From: Zarea fungicola
Taxonomy: Eukaryota > Ascomycota > Sordariomycetes > Hypocreales > Cordycipitaceae
Assembly (NCBI GenBank): GCA_900169235.1
Contig: FWCC01000077.1
Coordinates: 1 to 64,000 of the forward strand
Direction: 5' to 3'
Length of the DNA stretch: 64,000 nt
The translations under genes were made by a program, and so were the position numbers. Under the pieces are notes generated by a model. It had not been told where the DNA came from. It saw nothing but the letters and a program-made list of their open reading frames with translations, and made no database searches. Each line of letters begins with the position of its first letter. Position 1 is the stretch's first letter. This document shows, in pieces, positions 1-10,598 of the stretch.

Positions 1-216
1 CTTTATGACATCCAAAGGGATACCTGTGCCAGCACCCACCAACTTCGTAGTGGGTGCTCCCCACTAAAATGACCACATTAGAAAATGCTAGTAAACACTA
101 ATAAAAAATAAATACTTAAATACTTAAATACTTTATATCTTTATAACTAAAGTATATAAAATTATAAAAGAATAACTATATAAAAAATTCTTTATATAAT
201 AATATAGTTATATATA

Positions 217-411
217 ACGTGGTTGATAAGCGAGCGGGCCAAACAAGCGAGCGGGCCACTTAAGTATTTTTTAGCCCTGTCTACTAGTAAAAGTGACCTA
301 AAAATTGTTAGTGGCACTAACAATTTTCAGGTAGTTTTTTGCTGTAGTGCCCGCTAAAAAATACCTAAGTGGCCCGCTCGCTTGTTTGGCCCGCTCGCTT
401 ATCAACCACGT
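217..411. mobile_element. Foldback MITE with TA target duplication (Tc1/mariner-type)
   Basis: A 195-bp palindromic element with arms of about 58 bp (217-275 and 353-411) that differ at roughly one position. The termini read ACGTGGTTGATAAG...CTTATCAACCACGT and are flanked on both sides by TA (215-216 and 412-413). Each arm carries two copies of GCGAGCGGGCC. The central loop holds a smaller hairpin around AATTGTTAGTGGCACTAACAATT. Intact arms and TA duplication are the hallmarks of a non-autonomous Tc1/mariner-superfamily MITE. Its arms are far better preserved than the surrounding island, which suggests a later insertion. A diverged copy of one end may lie at about 3342-3388. Confidence 0.75.
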
Positions 412-424
412 TAACTAGTTGTTA

Positions 425-680
425 TAGAATAGTGTCATATGTGGCTAGCCGCCACAAGTGGCGGCCAACAGGCCATAAATATCAGTGCTCTAGTCATACA
501 CTTAGATAGAAGAATCATCAATCATTTAACTACTTCTTGCTACATATAATTACAGTGAGGACAGTAGTAATAACGAACGCTGCTGGCTATTCCTATAGTT
601 AAGAGCAGTACACTTATTATTAGTAATAAGTGCCTAGTTACACTTGTCTTCTAGCAAGTCATAACTAAGGACCTGACGCC
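425..680 (-). repeat. Internal repeat block A, copy 1 (inverted)
   Basis: This block reads on the minus strand like 1565-1790: the stretches around TTGCTAGAAGATAAG, AGTCAGCAGCGTTCG and GTAGCAAGAAGTAG are shared. A third, more diverged copy lies at about 1975-2140. It is probably part of a once-mobile sequence inserted several times, now RIP-degraded. No coding potential survives. Confidence 0.65.
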
Positions 681-714
681 AGGTCTGACAAATAGCCTTA
701 GGGATGAATCTAGT

Positions 715-1205
715 GTGTTGGGCCGGCGTGCCATAGCCATGCAGGGTAACTAAAACCACCTGAGTATAAATAGTTTACCAGCCTACCCTTTAGCTTTTAT
801 TAGGTATTATCTATTCTTTTACTTTTAATTTATTTTATTATTTAATTCTAAATAATTATATTCTAATTAATTAGTCCTTACTATAGGCATTAACTTAATA
901 TACCCCTTTTAGTATTAAAGATGTCTAACTAAGACATAGAAGTATATTAATTTTAATATATTGGTTTTAAGCGTCCTAGACTACTCTAGACACTTAAAAA
1001 GGCTTTTACTTAGGTTAATTATATAATCCCTAATGAGATTATATTATTATTATACCCTCTCCCTTAATAATTCTTGAATTTTAAAAATTATATATACTAA
1101 TATATAGTTATTAGTCTACCTAAAATACTTAATTATTCTCTTTAGTGACGGCTTTAATTCGATTTAAAGCCTCTTAATGTGTGGCCTTTCTGCCCTAACA
1201 CACTA
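715..1205 (-). repeat. Internal repeat block B, inverted copy (LTR-like)
   Basis: This is the reverse complement of 2503-2975, with scattered transitions. One end carries GGTTACCCTGCAT...GCCGGCCC on the minus strand, a signature also present in the LTR-like fragment near 52.8 kb. The two B copies enclose the centre of the island in opposite orientation, as expected from nested or head-to-head insertion of the same element. Confidence 0.6.
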
Positions 1206-1564
1206 GTAAGGGTCTAAAAGTTATTAATATTCTAGCTAAAGAGGAAGGAGTAAAGTAAAGGTATTCTATAGTATAAGCCGCTTATAAGGGGGCTATCACG
1301 TGGTTGTCCCCTTTATGTGTACGTGGGGGGACCGTTCTAATGACTAATACGATCTAGGCCAAAGCCTAAATCTATAACACTAGTATAATTTATAAAGTTT
1401 TTAATTAAGTAATTAATAAGAAAACTGTTAGACCTGGCGTTAGGTCCTTTGTTGTCACGGTCGGAGCCTACTGGATCGTCACAGTTAGGGTGACTGAGAA
1501 TTATCTATATTTGCTTAAGGAGAAGAGAGATCTAACTAGCTATNNCCAGGCCTGGGCCTGTGAC

Positions 1565-1790
1565 ATTAGTTATGACTTGCTAGAAGATAAGTGTAACTGG
1601 GCACTTATTACTAATAATAAGTGTGCTGCTCTTAACTATAGAAATAGTCAGCAGCGTTCGTTATTACTACCGTCCTCACTGTAATTATATGTAGCAAGAA
1701 GTAGTTGAATGATTGATGATTCTTCTATCTAAGTGTATGACTAGAGCACTGGCCTGTTGGCCGCCACTTGTAGCGGCTAGCCACATGTGA
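1565..1790 (+). repeat. Internal repeat block A, copy 2
   Basis: Direct-strand counterpart of 425-680. It ends near GCGGCTAGCCACATGTGAC, which mirrors the start of copy 1. A short open frame passes through it, but it is interrupted in the other copies and resembles no protein I know. Confidence 0.6.
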
Positions 1791-2502
1791 CAAAAACTTA
1801 AATAGTCTATTTTTTAAGTATTAATTCTTAGACTTTAAATTTAATTTAATTAATAAAAAGTATTAAAGTATAGGCTTTAAAGGATAGAGCCTTAGTATTA
1901 TTGTTAGACCTTGATCGGGCCCTCACGTTATGACTTGACCGGAGTCAAGTCTAACGTGGCTACCGCTAGAATTAGCGATACACTGCTCTTAACTATCAGA
2001 TAGCCAGCAGGGTTCGTAATTACTACCTTCCTTACTGTCAATATATGCAGCAAGAAGTAGTGACGTGATGATTGTTGATTCATTCTAGCTAGTGACCTGA
2101 GGCCGGTCATTTATGGCCTCGAGGCCGCCACAAGCGGCGGGTTTTATTAAATAACTATATTTTAAGAAAAAAAAAGGCTTAGTCTTATAGTTAAGCTTAC
2201 CTTATTATTTAATACTAATTATATTATAAATATAAAGCTACCTTAATTCTTTTATAAGTAATTAATATAATATTATAAAAAAGCCTATATTTCTTAATTT
2301 TGGCCTAGGCCTAGGTAAAAAGTATATAACTATACTAGTTATATATATTATATATATAGTAGAGCTAATAGGGATCTTATAGCTACCCCTATAGGAACTT
2401 ATAGTAACCTTATAGCTAGTTAGATCCTTATTCTCCTAAAGTAAATATAGATAATTCTTAGTCACCCTAACTATGACGACCTAGTAGGCTCCGACCGTAA
2501 CA

Positions 2503-2975
2503 ATGTGTTAGGGCAGAAAGGCCACAAGCTAAGAGGCTTTAAATCGAATTGAAGCCATCACCAAAGAGAACAATTAAGTATTTTAGGTAGACTAATAACT
2601 ATACGTTGGTACATGCAATTTTTAAAATTTAAGAATTATTAAGGGAGAGGGTATAATAATAACGCAATCTCATTAGGGATTATATAATTAACCTAAGTAG
2701 AAGCCTTTTTAAGTGTCTAGAGTAGTCTAGGACGCTTAAAACCAATATATTAAAATTAACACACTTCTATGNNGTACTAAAAGGGGTGTATTAAGTTAAT
2801 GCCTATAGTGGGGACTAATTAATTAGAATATAATTATTTAGAATTAAATAATAAATTAAATTAAAAGTAAAAGAATAGATAATGCCTAATAAAAGCTAAA
2901 GGGTGGGCTAGCAAACTATTTATACTTAGGTGGTTTTGGTTACCCTGCATGGCTGTGGCACACCGGCCCGACACA
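2503..2975 (+). repeat. Internal repeat block B, direct copy (LTR-like)
   Basis: Counterpart of 715-1205. Its end, GGTTACCCTGCATGGC...GCCGGCCCGACAC followed by AATAAGAGGTAGC, aligns with 52790-52875, where the same segment sits upstream of a TATA box and a primer-binding-site-like sequence. It is therefore interpreted as part of a long terminal repeat. Confidence 0.6.
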
Positions 2976-3085
2976 ATAAGAGGTAGCTATAAGTGTAACG
3001 GATTGACCCCACAGGGGCTTAAGCAGTAACCAGGCTACTTCTACCGTCATTGGCCACCAAGCCAAAACCACAAAAAGGATTCGNN

Positions 3086-3141
3086 GGTTAAGCCTATATA
3101 GCTAGTACCAGGCAGCTACGCTGCTGGAGGTAGGCTTAACC
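3086..3141. repeat. Hairpin-forming inverted repeat
   Basis: GGTTAAGCCTA at the left is mirrored by TAGGCTTAACC at the right, around a roughly 30-nt loop. It lies inside the transposon island and is probably a remnant of an element end. Confidence 0.5.
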
Positions 3142-3540
3142 TACTGTCATGGCACCAGCCTGTGACAATAAGATCCCTATTAACTCTACTATATATATAA
3201 TATACGCGGCGTAGTTGCGTACTTTCCACCTAGGCCTGGGCCTATAATAATAGCTAAGATAATATTTACTTTATTTAAAGGCAAACCTATTTTTAGTTAT
3301 TAAGTTATTAAAGGTATTTAATTAAAAAAAAACACAAGGTGGCCCACTTGCCTATATAGCCTGCTTATATGTGAACTACATTAGTATATAGTATATATTA
3401 TATAAGGAAATATTTATAGATTTTTAACTATTATATTGCCTTTTTAATACTCTATTTTATGCTTTCTGGTCACTTTGGTGGGGTGGTCACTTTGGTGGGG
3501 AGCACCCACTACAAAGTTGGTGGGTGCTGGCACAAGTATA

Positions 3541-4755
3541 TACGAAGCTGATCAAGATGCGCCACATCGTCCAGGATACGAGGTGAGCCAGTCAAGAGTG
3601 CGTATACCAAATCCCTTGGGCAAAGACCTATTTATAATATACCAAATGACGGAAAAAAAAGGTAAAAAAAAATAAAGAAGAGAATCAAGTCGGCATCAAG
3701 AACATCTTCGCAATAATAACTTGTATGGAGAATGTGCCTCTGCGACCGCAGGAGACAACTGGAGCATGAGGTGCTTCTGCCCACAGTCCCCTGTAATGGT
3801 TCTGAACAGGCGATAGGTTAGCGGCCGTTCAGCGCCTGTATGGTGGATCAAGCACGAAAGTAGGAAGTGTGCTCACTTCTTTCTGCGCTGGTGCGGTTTC
3901 ACTCATGAGGGGGAGGGGCTGGTTTGATTCTGCTGTACACTAAAGCAACGACTTGTTAAGAGTACCTAGGTAGCACTGTAATAAACTATCGCACTTTGTT
4001 CTTAATTAACGTACCTACATACCTAGGTACCAACGTCTCTGCATTTGGCCAAGCTTTAGCGGGGTTTCGTGTGCTGTGTCTGCTAATTCTGGAAGCCAAG
4101 TACTTTCGCTACCCGTTTCCGGCATCCATCCTGGATTTAATTTGTACAAAACGGAGGTGATCATTTCGCATTTTGCTTCAGCTGAACTTGTCGCCACTTC
4201 CTCCTATCTTCACACAACCCGCTGCATTCGTTTTTGCCTTGTTCAGAAAAGGGATACGCTCATGCAGCTGTCCAGCAGGCGACACCGTTTTCTTTCACTT
4301 CTGTCTTACTGCTCCATCTTCTACGACTACCAGGTTACAACAAACAGCCTCAACTATTGTTAAAACCACCCCTCTTCCTCCACTTTCGACGAGCGTCGTC
4401 ATCACTAAAAGAATTATTGTTTCCATTTGTGATTTTTCTTTCGTTGACAATACTACGAGCCGTGCACTTCATCTCTGCACCCGATGCTCTTCAACATGGT
4501 CCTCTGGAAGTCGCCATCATAAAACGCAAACCAAGGGGTCCCTTCATTCAGCATCGTCACACTTTGAAGTAAGCAATACCTGGCCGCAAGCTTGCGCAAG
4601 CTTCCCACAACCTCCGAACAACCCATCGCGAAGAAACCAGAGTCTCCTCCCCTGGCGGACCAGAAAGGCTGTTTTAATACCATAGCACCGCGAATGCACC
4701 GCCATTGAAGCATAGCCAACCAACGGAAGAAAAACGGCAAACCAGTACTTGTAAT
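3541..4755. other. Intergenic region upstream of the GPHR gene
   Basis: No convincing gene is seen. The stretch holds palindromic ACCTAGGT-type motifs (3963-3973 and 4010-4030) and then a pyrimidine-rich leader, from about 4300, leading into the GPHR-family gene. Open frames between 4076 and 4685 are short, mutually overlapping and unlike known proteins, so they are treated as leader noise. Confidence 0.5.
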
Positions 4756-6459
4756 ATGTGGCCATTCTCCGGCTGCGGCGACGACGCTTGCCGCCCGCCT
4801 TCTCAAGCCACCTTCACCGCCGCCCACGCTGCCGCTGCCTCACCCTTCGCCGTGATCCTCATCCTTACCACACTCGCCGCTGTCCGCCGAGGCTACCCGT
4901 ACCTTTCACACGCCGCCCAGGACGATACCCGCGACGGCGACGACCACGTCCTGCCCTCCCACGCGCCTGCCGCTCTCCGTCAAGTCCACGCCGAGCACGG
5001 CGCGAAGAGCGTGCGCCGGCGCGTCGTTGCCTGGACTTTTGGCGTCACGGTTGGCCTGGCCGCCACTCTGGGGACACTGATCCTAGCCGAGATCCTGGGA
5101 GTCGGCAGCCATGCGGGCCGAGGGATGGCGCTGCGGCTTGTCGTCCCCGTGCTACTGTTTTTGCTCGTCGTTTTAGTGCCGTGGCTGGAGTGCAAGTCGC
5201 TCGTCAACGGTGCGGGCTGGAGCCTGCAACGGTCTGGCAGCGGCGGCAGCGGTCGTCGTATCCCAAAACTGGCGTGGTTGATGCAGGCGTCGCTGTTTGC
5301 GTGCTGGTTGTTTGCGTTTTGGAAGCTTGGGAGTGCGGTGCCGAGCTCAGCCGTGGAAGGCCTCAAAAAGCCCACCGGGTCTTTGCATAGTAGCGACGAC
5401 GATATCGAGGACACCATCCAGGTGCTGACCCGCGCATGCCTCGAGCGCATCGGCGTTGTGGGCATCTCGCTCATGGGCCTGCTCGCAGGCTTTGCTTCGG
5501 TGTCTGCGCCGTGGCATACATTTACCTCCATCACCGACCGCCGCCGCCGCCCCGTTACCGATGCCGACGTCAACCGTAAGCAGGCTGGCCTAGACGCCAC
5601 CAACGAGATGCTGCTGACAAAACGACACCGTCTCCAGATGCTGGAGCGCAAAGTCGCCGACCCACGCTTCGCTGCTGATGTTAAGGTGCACAGCGGAGTC
5701 ATGGGTAAGTTGATTGGATCCATTCGCGGTACGGTGTCAGCCGAGGAGACGGAAATTCGGAGTCTACGCATCGAAATCACCGGCCTCGAGGCCATGGAGT
5801 CCAACCTGGTGTCCAGCATTGCCCTCATACGCAGCCGCCGCGCGGCCGACTCCCGCGCCGCAACGACCTGCGGACGACTGTGCCTTGTGCCTTCGTACCT
5901 CTTTGCCGCATACTGTGTGTACCGCATCTCTGCCACAACACTGACGACGCTCCGCCGAGCGCACTCGCCGTCCGCCAGTTTCTCCAGCAGCGACCCAATC
6001 AACCGATTTCTGGGACTCCTCGCCCTGCACTGGGATCCGAAGCTCGACCAGATGGCCTGGGCACGCATTATCAGCTTCGCCCTAAGCGGCGTCATCCTGC
6101 TTGCGAGTGCCAACAGCGCGCTGCAGACGTTCCACCTTTTCGCCAAATGGATGCCAGGCCTGCTCCGCCATGCCCAAGCGAACCTGGCGCTGGTCGTCGG
6201 CCAGGTCACTGCGACGTACATGATTAGCGCGTCACTTCTGATGAGGAGCCAACTGCCCCTCGAGGCGCGTTCCGCCGTTGGTGGCGTGCTGAAGGGTGCG
6301 CTGAGTCCCATGTTTGTGGACGGCTGGTTTGAGGGCTGGTTCCTGACGGGCAGCGCAGCGACGATGCTGGGTCTGTGGTTGGGACGGAGGCTGAGCGGTG
6401 GGAGGGACGATGAGTGGGATGATTATGGGAGCGAGGAGATGGGTGCAAAGAGAATGTAA
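4756..6459 (+). CDS. GPHR/GPR89-type multi-pass membrane protein (ABA-GPCR-like)
   Basis: A single-exon protein of 567 residues related to the Golgi pH regulator / GTG / GPR89 family. In animals and plants these are anion-channel-like or G-protein-associated proteins of the Golgi and ER. N-terminal hydrophobic segments precede the family signature near residues 245-290 (GLLAGFASVSAPW, then PVTDADVN), followed by a charged, probably coiled segment (about 285-350). The C-terminal ABA-GPCR-like domain (about 370-555) has hydrophobic helices and the conserved LLMRSQLPLEAR-type stretch near residue 500. The ATG at 4756 is the first in frame. At 567 residues it is longer than animal GPHR (about 455); the extra length lies in the N-terminus and loops. 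The coding region is GC-rich. Family assignment is by remembered signature; the cellular role in fungi is inferred. Confidence 0.85.
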   Translation: MWPFSGCGDDACRPPSQATFTAAHAAAASPFAVILILTTLAAVRRGYPYLSHAAQDDTRDGDDHVLPSHAPAALRQVHAEHGAKSVRRRVVAWTFGVTVGLAATLGTLILAEILGVGSHAGRGMALRLVVPVLLFLLVVLVPWLECKSLVNGAGWSLQRSGSGGSGRRIPKLAWLMQASLFACWLFAFWKLGSAVPSSAVEGLKKPTGSLHSSDDDIEDTIQVLTRACLERIGVVGISLMGLLAGFASVSAPWHTFTSITDRRRRPVTDADVNRKQAGLDATNEMLLTKRHRLQMLERKVADPRFAADVKVHSGVMGKLIGSIRGTVSAEETEIRSLRIEITGLEAMESNLVSSIALIRSRRAADSRAATTCGRLCLVPSYLFAAYCVYRISATTLTTLRRAHSPSASFSSSDPINRFLGLLALHWDPKLDQMAWARIISFALSGVILLASANSALQTFHLFAKWMPGLLRHAQANLALVVGQVTATYMISASLLMRSQLPLEARSAVGGVLKGALSPMFVDGWFEGWFLTGSAATMLGLWLGRRLSGGRDDEWDDYGSEEMGAKRM

Positions 6460-6669
6460 CTCGGTAATCATACATGGCGTTTATCTTGTCGTTTTACTTG
6501 ATTTTTTTATAACCCTCATTAGAACCATGTGCTTTCCGTTTCTTCTGTACTATATATGCCTCTTTTTCTCTCTCTATTAAATCCAACTGTTCATCGACTT
6601 ATTACATTCGTGCGCTTCAATGTCAATTCATTATATAAAAAAACACTTTGCTTTTTCACTTTGAGAAAC

Positions 6670-7338
6670 TCAATTCGAAGCAGCCTGCGCATACACTCTG
6701 AATCCCTCAAGGATCGATCTTCTTACGCCATCACTTACAAAGTCCATTCTTTTTCTATACCCATCCTGCCCAACCACCTCCCCCTTCAGCACATCCTCTT
6801 CGGTAACCCAAGCCCAATCGACATGTTCGTCATCTCTTAACACCACACTGTCCGTGGTCTCTACCTCGACAATCGCGGTCGGCTTGGCCCAAATCTTGCC
6901 CGTCTCCTGAAACGTAACCGAGAGCCCATCCGCGTTTACACCGACATCCTCCTCATCCGGCCTGATGCCCAAACCACACTTCATGTCGTCGCTGAGGGCA
7001 TACCGCGCCTCGCCCTCCGCGGGCACCATGAGCACTGGCGATGACATGTGTCGCACCACCAAGCCCGTCTCCTCCCAGAGCTCACGAGCAATGGCGTCGA
7101 GGATACTCGAGTCATTGGCGTCGACACTGCCGCCAGAAATCTCCCACTTCATGGGGTACGAATCGCCGAAGGCGCGGCAGAGGAGGAGCGTTTGAGTCGC
7201 AGTGGAGTTTGGCTGGCGGAACACCATGGCGGCGGCCATGAGTCGGGCGACGTGGGGGTTGGCAGCAAGGTAAGCCGCTTTGGACATGTCGAGGCCCGCC
7301 AGGGAGGCATCAAATGTGTATCTGCGTGAGGTTGTCAT
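6670..7338 (-). CDS. Nudix hydrolase
   Basis: A 222-residue single-exon protein with a Nudix fold. It would hydrolyse a nucleoside diphosphate linked to another moiety, using a divalent metal. The Nudix box is clear: GGSVDAND...ARELWEETGL, matching GX5EX7REUXEEXGU except for one extra residue between the first acidic position (here Asp) and the REUXEE core. A strongly acidic loop (residues about 125-150) and the C-terminal DDEHVDWAWVTEEDV strand resemble fungal Nudix proteins of unknown substrate. The ATG at 7338 is used because the upstream in-frame extension has no ATG. It runs toward the GPHR gene (tail to tail, 210 bp apart). The substrate cannot be told from sequence. Confidence 0.85.
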   Translation of the reverse strand: MTTSRRYTFDASLAGLDMSKAAYLAANPHVARLMAAAMVFRQPNSTATQTLLLCRAFGDSYPMKWEISGGSVDANDSSILDAIARELWEETGLVVRHMSSPVLMVPAEGEARYALSDDMKCGLGIRPDEEDVGVNADGLSVTFQETGKIWAKPTAIVEVETTDSVVLRDDEHVDWAWVTEEDVLKGEVVGQDGYRKRMDFVSDGVRRSILEGFRVYAQAASN

Positions 7339-7882
7339 TGCCGAGTGGCGGAAATGGCGCAAAGTAGCAACGGCGTTTTCGCCTTCAGAGACGTTGATTT
7401 TGGAAAGGGATTAATAATTCTAGTGGAAGTAGGTTTCCAAGATACACGGCAATTTTTTTTTTAAGAAACAAGAGTATGATTCTCTTAATAGTTTTGTTCG
7501 GAAAACAGGCTGGATTGCGGGAATTCCGTTGCCTAAAGCTGAATGTTGGCACTATGATATGCAGCACCCGCAATTCGTTAATGGCTAGAGACAGTAGGTC
7601 AATCACATACAGCCCATAGAAGCCTGACCCAACAACTAATTTTTCCATTTCGCAATACTTTTGTCCTTATGACTGATGCCTACTAGGCAGACGCACTGCG
7701 CTAGAAAAATAAAACATCACAAGACCAGTATTTGGCACTATCAAACTAAACGGCTAATGTGCACCGTGTAGAACATGTCATCGAGTTGGACCAACTGGAT
7801 AAATCCAGACCAAACCATATACCAAAATTTTCAGCTAAAACCTGTGGGATTCGTGGATTTCATCTATAAGTCTCTTCCACAT
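7339..7882. other. Intergenic spacer between Nudix and OPT genes
   Basis: This holds the Nudix promoter and the OPT 3' region, since both genes lie on the minus strand. It is AT-rich with a T tract near 7447-7462. No gene or RNA was recognised. Confidence 0.5.
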
Positions 7883-10598
7883 TTATGGGAATGTACCCTT
7901 CTCGGGACCAAAGTATCCCCGCGCAGGAATCGGTAGAATACCGTTGTTGGTTCCATCCATACCGGCGCCGCTGACCGTGTTTCCCCACCATTTCAACGCA
8001 TGGGGATGGTATCCAATGGCAAAGAACATGATGAGCGCGCTCACAGCCAGACCGGCCGTAAGGGCCGCCGACAGTACGTAGTTGTACTTGGCCCACCATG
8101 CGAGGCGGTGGCGCGGCAGCCAGTACATGAAGATGTATGACAAAATGAAGCCCGGCGTCTTGTAGCTCAGGTTGGAGGGGGCCCAGTGCTGAATGCCCTG
8201 GATAATGAGGACAGGGTTAAGCCACAGCAGCGAGGCTACAAAGGGGAACAGCGTGCGGTCGAGGAACGCAAAGGCGTTGGGGCGGAGCTTGACGCGCAGC
8301 TTCTCGCGGACGCCCGGCAGATACTTTGGTCCGTAGCCCTGGCCAACCAGGAAGACCATGGCGATGCAGAAGCCCATCAGGAAGCACCACTTGAAAAGAG
8401 GGTAGAGCGAGCCAAACATGCGCTCGGAGCCGAGGAGACCCCACATGAGCGAGCTCGCGTACATGGGCTGTCCATCGCCCATACAGGTAAACTGCGAGGG
8501 CTGGTGCTCGGTACAGAGACCAGGGACACTTGTCAGGATAAAATTCTGCGTGCCCACCGCGACAAAGCATGTGATGATTATTGTACCAATCTGAGAGCGG
8601 AAGACGGCGCGCGGCGCAATCTTGCAGTAATGTGCCATCTTCTGGTCCTGCACGTAGTTGTCGCCGTATCCTGCCAGTGCCCACGATCCCAGTGCCTGGG
8701 AGAACAAGAAGGCGTTGGGGTTGTTGGGTAGCATATAACCGGTGATGATCTGGATCAGCGCGCCGAGACCGAGGTTGGTCCCGGTCGTGGCGGAGAGGAA
8801 GGACAGAGGCACGGCGAAGACGAGGTTGATAGCGAGGAGGAGGAAGACGAGCCAGACGGGGATATCGAGCGGGTAAACTCGGACCCAGACAATAGAGAGG
8901 CCAATAGTGGTGAAGAGGATGGCAAGGAACCACCAATCTGGTACCTCTTTGTACTTGCTCATCTCGCGGTTGTGCACGTCCATAGTGTCCTCGTAGTTGC
9001 CCTTTCCGTAGCGCAGACCCTTGTAAAAGTCCACATACGCCTTGGACATGGTCTTCCACTGATTGATCATGATGTAGAAAAAGTACACGGGGTAAAAGGC
9101 AAAGTTAGCACCGACTGTCAGAACATAGCCAGCAGAGTAAAAGGGCAGCGAGTAAGCCTGCAGTTTGTCATTGTCGAGCTTGTTGTTGACAACGACCTTC
9201 TTGACATCAAAGATGGTGCCGTCATTTGCGAAAGCCGCAGCTGAGTTGATTGGCAGGTAGGCTGTGTTGTACATGTTGGAGTAGTAGATACCCAGGATGA
9301 TGACGCCGCCAAGAATAGAGCTTATGTACATGGTGCAGGTGGCGAAGAAGGGCTGAGCGAGTGCCGCGTAGGACGACGTCGCCACGTTCCAGTCAAAGGT
9401 AGTAATTGGGTTGAAAAGGCCCAGGCCGAGTCGTGAGCCCGTGAGGATGGCCAGCGTCAGGTTTTCTGGTGCGATCCACGTCATCCAGTTGAAGGTAGAC
9501 AGAGCCTGGAAGAGGTAGCCGGGGATCCAAAAGTATACAAACATGCCTCCGGCGCATATAAAGAAGAACTTGTAGCGTGAGATTGTCCAGCCATTTATGT
9601 TTTCGCGAGGCTCGGGTTTCGTGAGTGCTCTGTTCATCGCGATGATGGGCAGCAGCGTCGGCCACAGAGCCTTGACAGGATAGACACTGAAACGGCGCAG
9701 ATACCCGGCGAAACCCATGCCCATGAGCTGCACAAACAACGTAAATAGCATTTGGTAGCCAAAATCAATGAAGTCTAGACCGTAGAATACAGGCGATCGT
9801 TGCACCAGGATGGCAGTGTATGCATTGGTGGAGTAGATGGCGATGTTGAATGTGATTACGGCAAAACTCTGCTCCTTGAATGTCCACGGACCGGGGTTAA
9901 GGGAGTGTCGCGTGCCGTACATCGTGAATCCCCAGTCTGGAAGCACCGCTTCAAGAAATTTGGCGCAGGGGAATAGAAGGATTTGGATGACGGCGCCACC
10001 AAGGCCTACAACAAGTTGGTCATTATGTCTACTGACTCTTGATTTGCAAAAACCAGATACTGTTTCACTTTGTAAGAGTTTACTTACCAATACCCGGGAA
10101 GCGACTGTTGAAAAATGTCGCCATGAATGTTCCTATCACGGCCCATCCAATGCCCAGAAAATAGGCACGAACCGTCTCTACCGGAATGCCTGGCTCGTCA
10201 ATGATACTCGCAACCGCACGCACACCTGGATATGGCGAAGAGTACTTCATCATGACGGCGTCGATGCGCAAGTCCCGATCGTACCACTCGCCATAAACCT
10301 TAGGGCCTAGCAGGTACTGGCGCATCCGCTCACGCATATCTGCGGGGAAATTCCAGTCATCCGAGTGAAAATCGAGTGATACTTGGATGATGGCCAGGGC
10401 CTCTTCCTCGGGCATACCGTTGACCATTTCACGTATATAGTCACCCTCGCCATTCGGCGCGAGACCTTCCATCATCTCATGGGGTATCTGGTCTGCGTAG
10501 GGCACATTATCAGACGAGCTGTGAACACCATGCTTCTCCGCATCTACGGATGACACTGGCTCAACAGCCTCGTGTAACGAGGCGACTCTTTCAGCCAT
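7883..10598 (-). CDS. Oligopeptide transporter, OPT family
   Basis: A proton-coupled small-peptide or glutathione-type transporter of the OPT family, with two exons (10598-10088 and 10005-7883). The 82-nt intron has donor GTAAGT and acceptor TTGTAG; joining restores PGIGLGGAVIQ. The product is 877 residues. A soluble N-terminus (about 150 residues, acidic) carries a conserved pre-domain (EEEALAIIQVSLDFHSDDW), then multiple membrane helices with OPT signatures: SLNPGPWTFKEQ near residue 210, ENINGWTISRYKFF, and the C-terminal NNGILPIPARGYFGPEKG. Length and motif order match intact family members. The next gene upstream is 2 kb away. Substrate is not predictable; fungal OPTs take tetra/pentapeptides or glutathione. 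A second, diverged OPT gene lies at 37.8-40.9 kb. Confidence 0.93.

Larger units (their letters stand above)
27..3536. mobile_element. TIR-bounded, AT-rich decayed transposon nest
   Basis: A gene-free, AT-rich island lies between imperfect terminal inverted repeats of about 48 bp. The left arm is about 27-76 and the right arm about 3480-3536; the right arm carries a tandem duplication of its inner part, GTCACTTTGGTGGGG. Each arm contains its own small palindrome, AGCACCCAC...GTGGGTGCT. Inside, several blocks recur in opposite orientation: about 425-680 against 1565-1790 (with a more diverged third copy near 1975-2140), about 715-1205 against 2503-2975, and about 1462-1543 against 2408-2490. 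Many differences between copies are C/T or G/A, and stop codons fill every frame, as expected of repeat-induced point mutation. No transposase or polymerase can be read. NN pairs at 1544, 2772 and 3084 mark ambiguous assembly. No target-site duplication was identified at the outer ends, so the family is undetermined. Confidence 0.7.

Noticed and set aside
1490..1684. Short open frame in the transposon island
   Set aside because: It crosses an NN gap, is interrupted in the inverted copies and matches nothing recognised.
4980..6311. 443-codon open frame on the minus strand
   Set aside because: It is antisense to the GPHR-family gene, lacks family resemblance and is Arg/Ser-rich as expected of a GC-rich shadow frame.
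8217..9059. 280-codon open frame on the minus strand
   Set aside because: It is an alternative frame of the OPT gene on the same strand; the OPT frame carries all conserved motifs.
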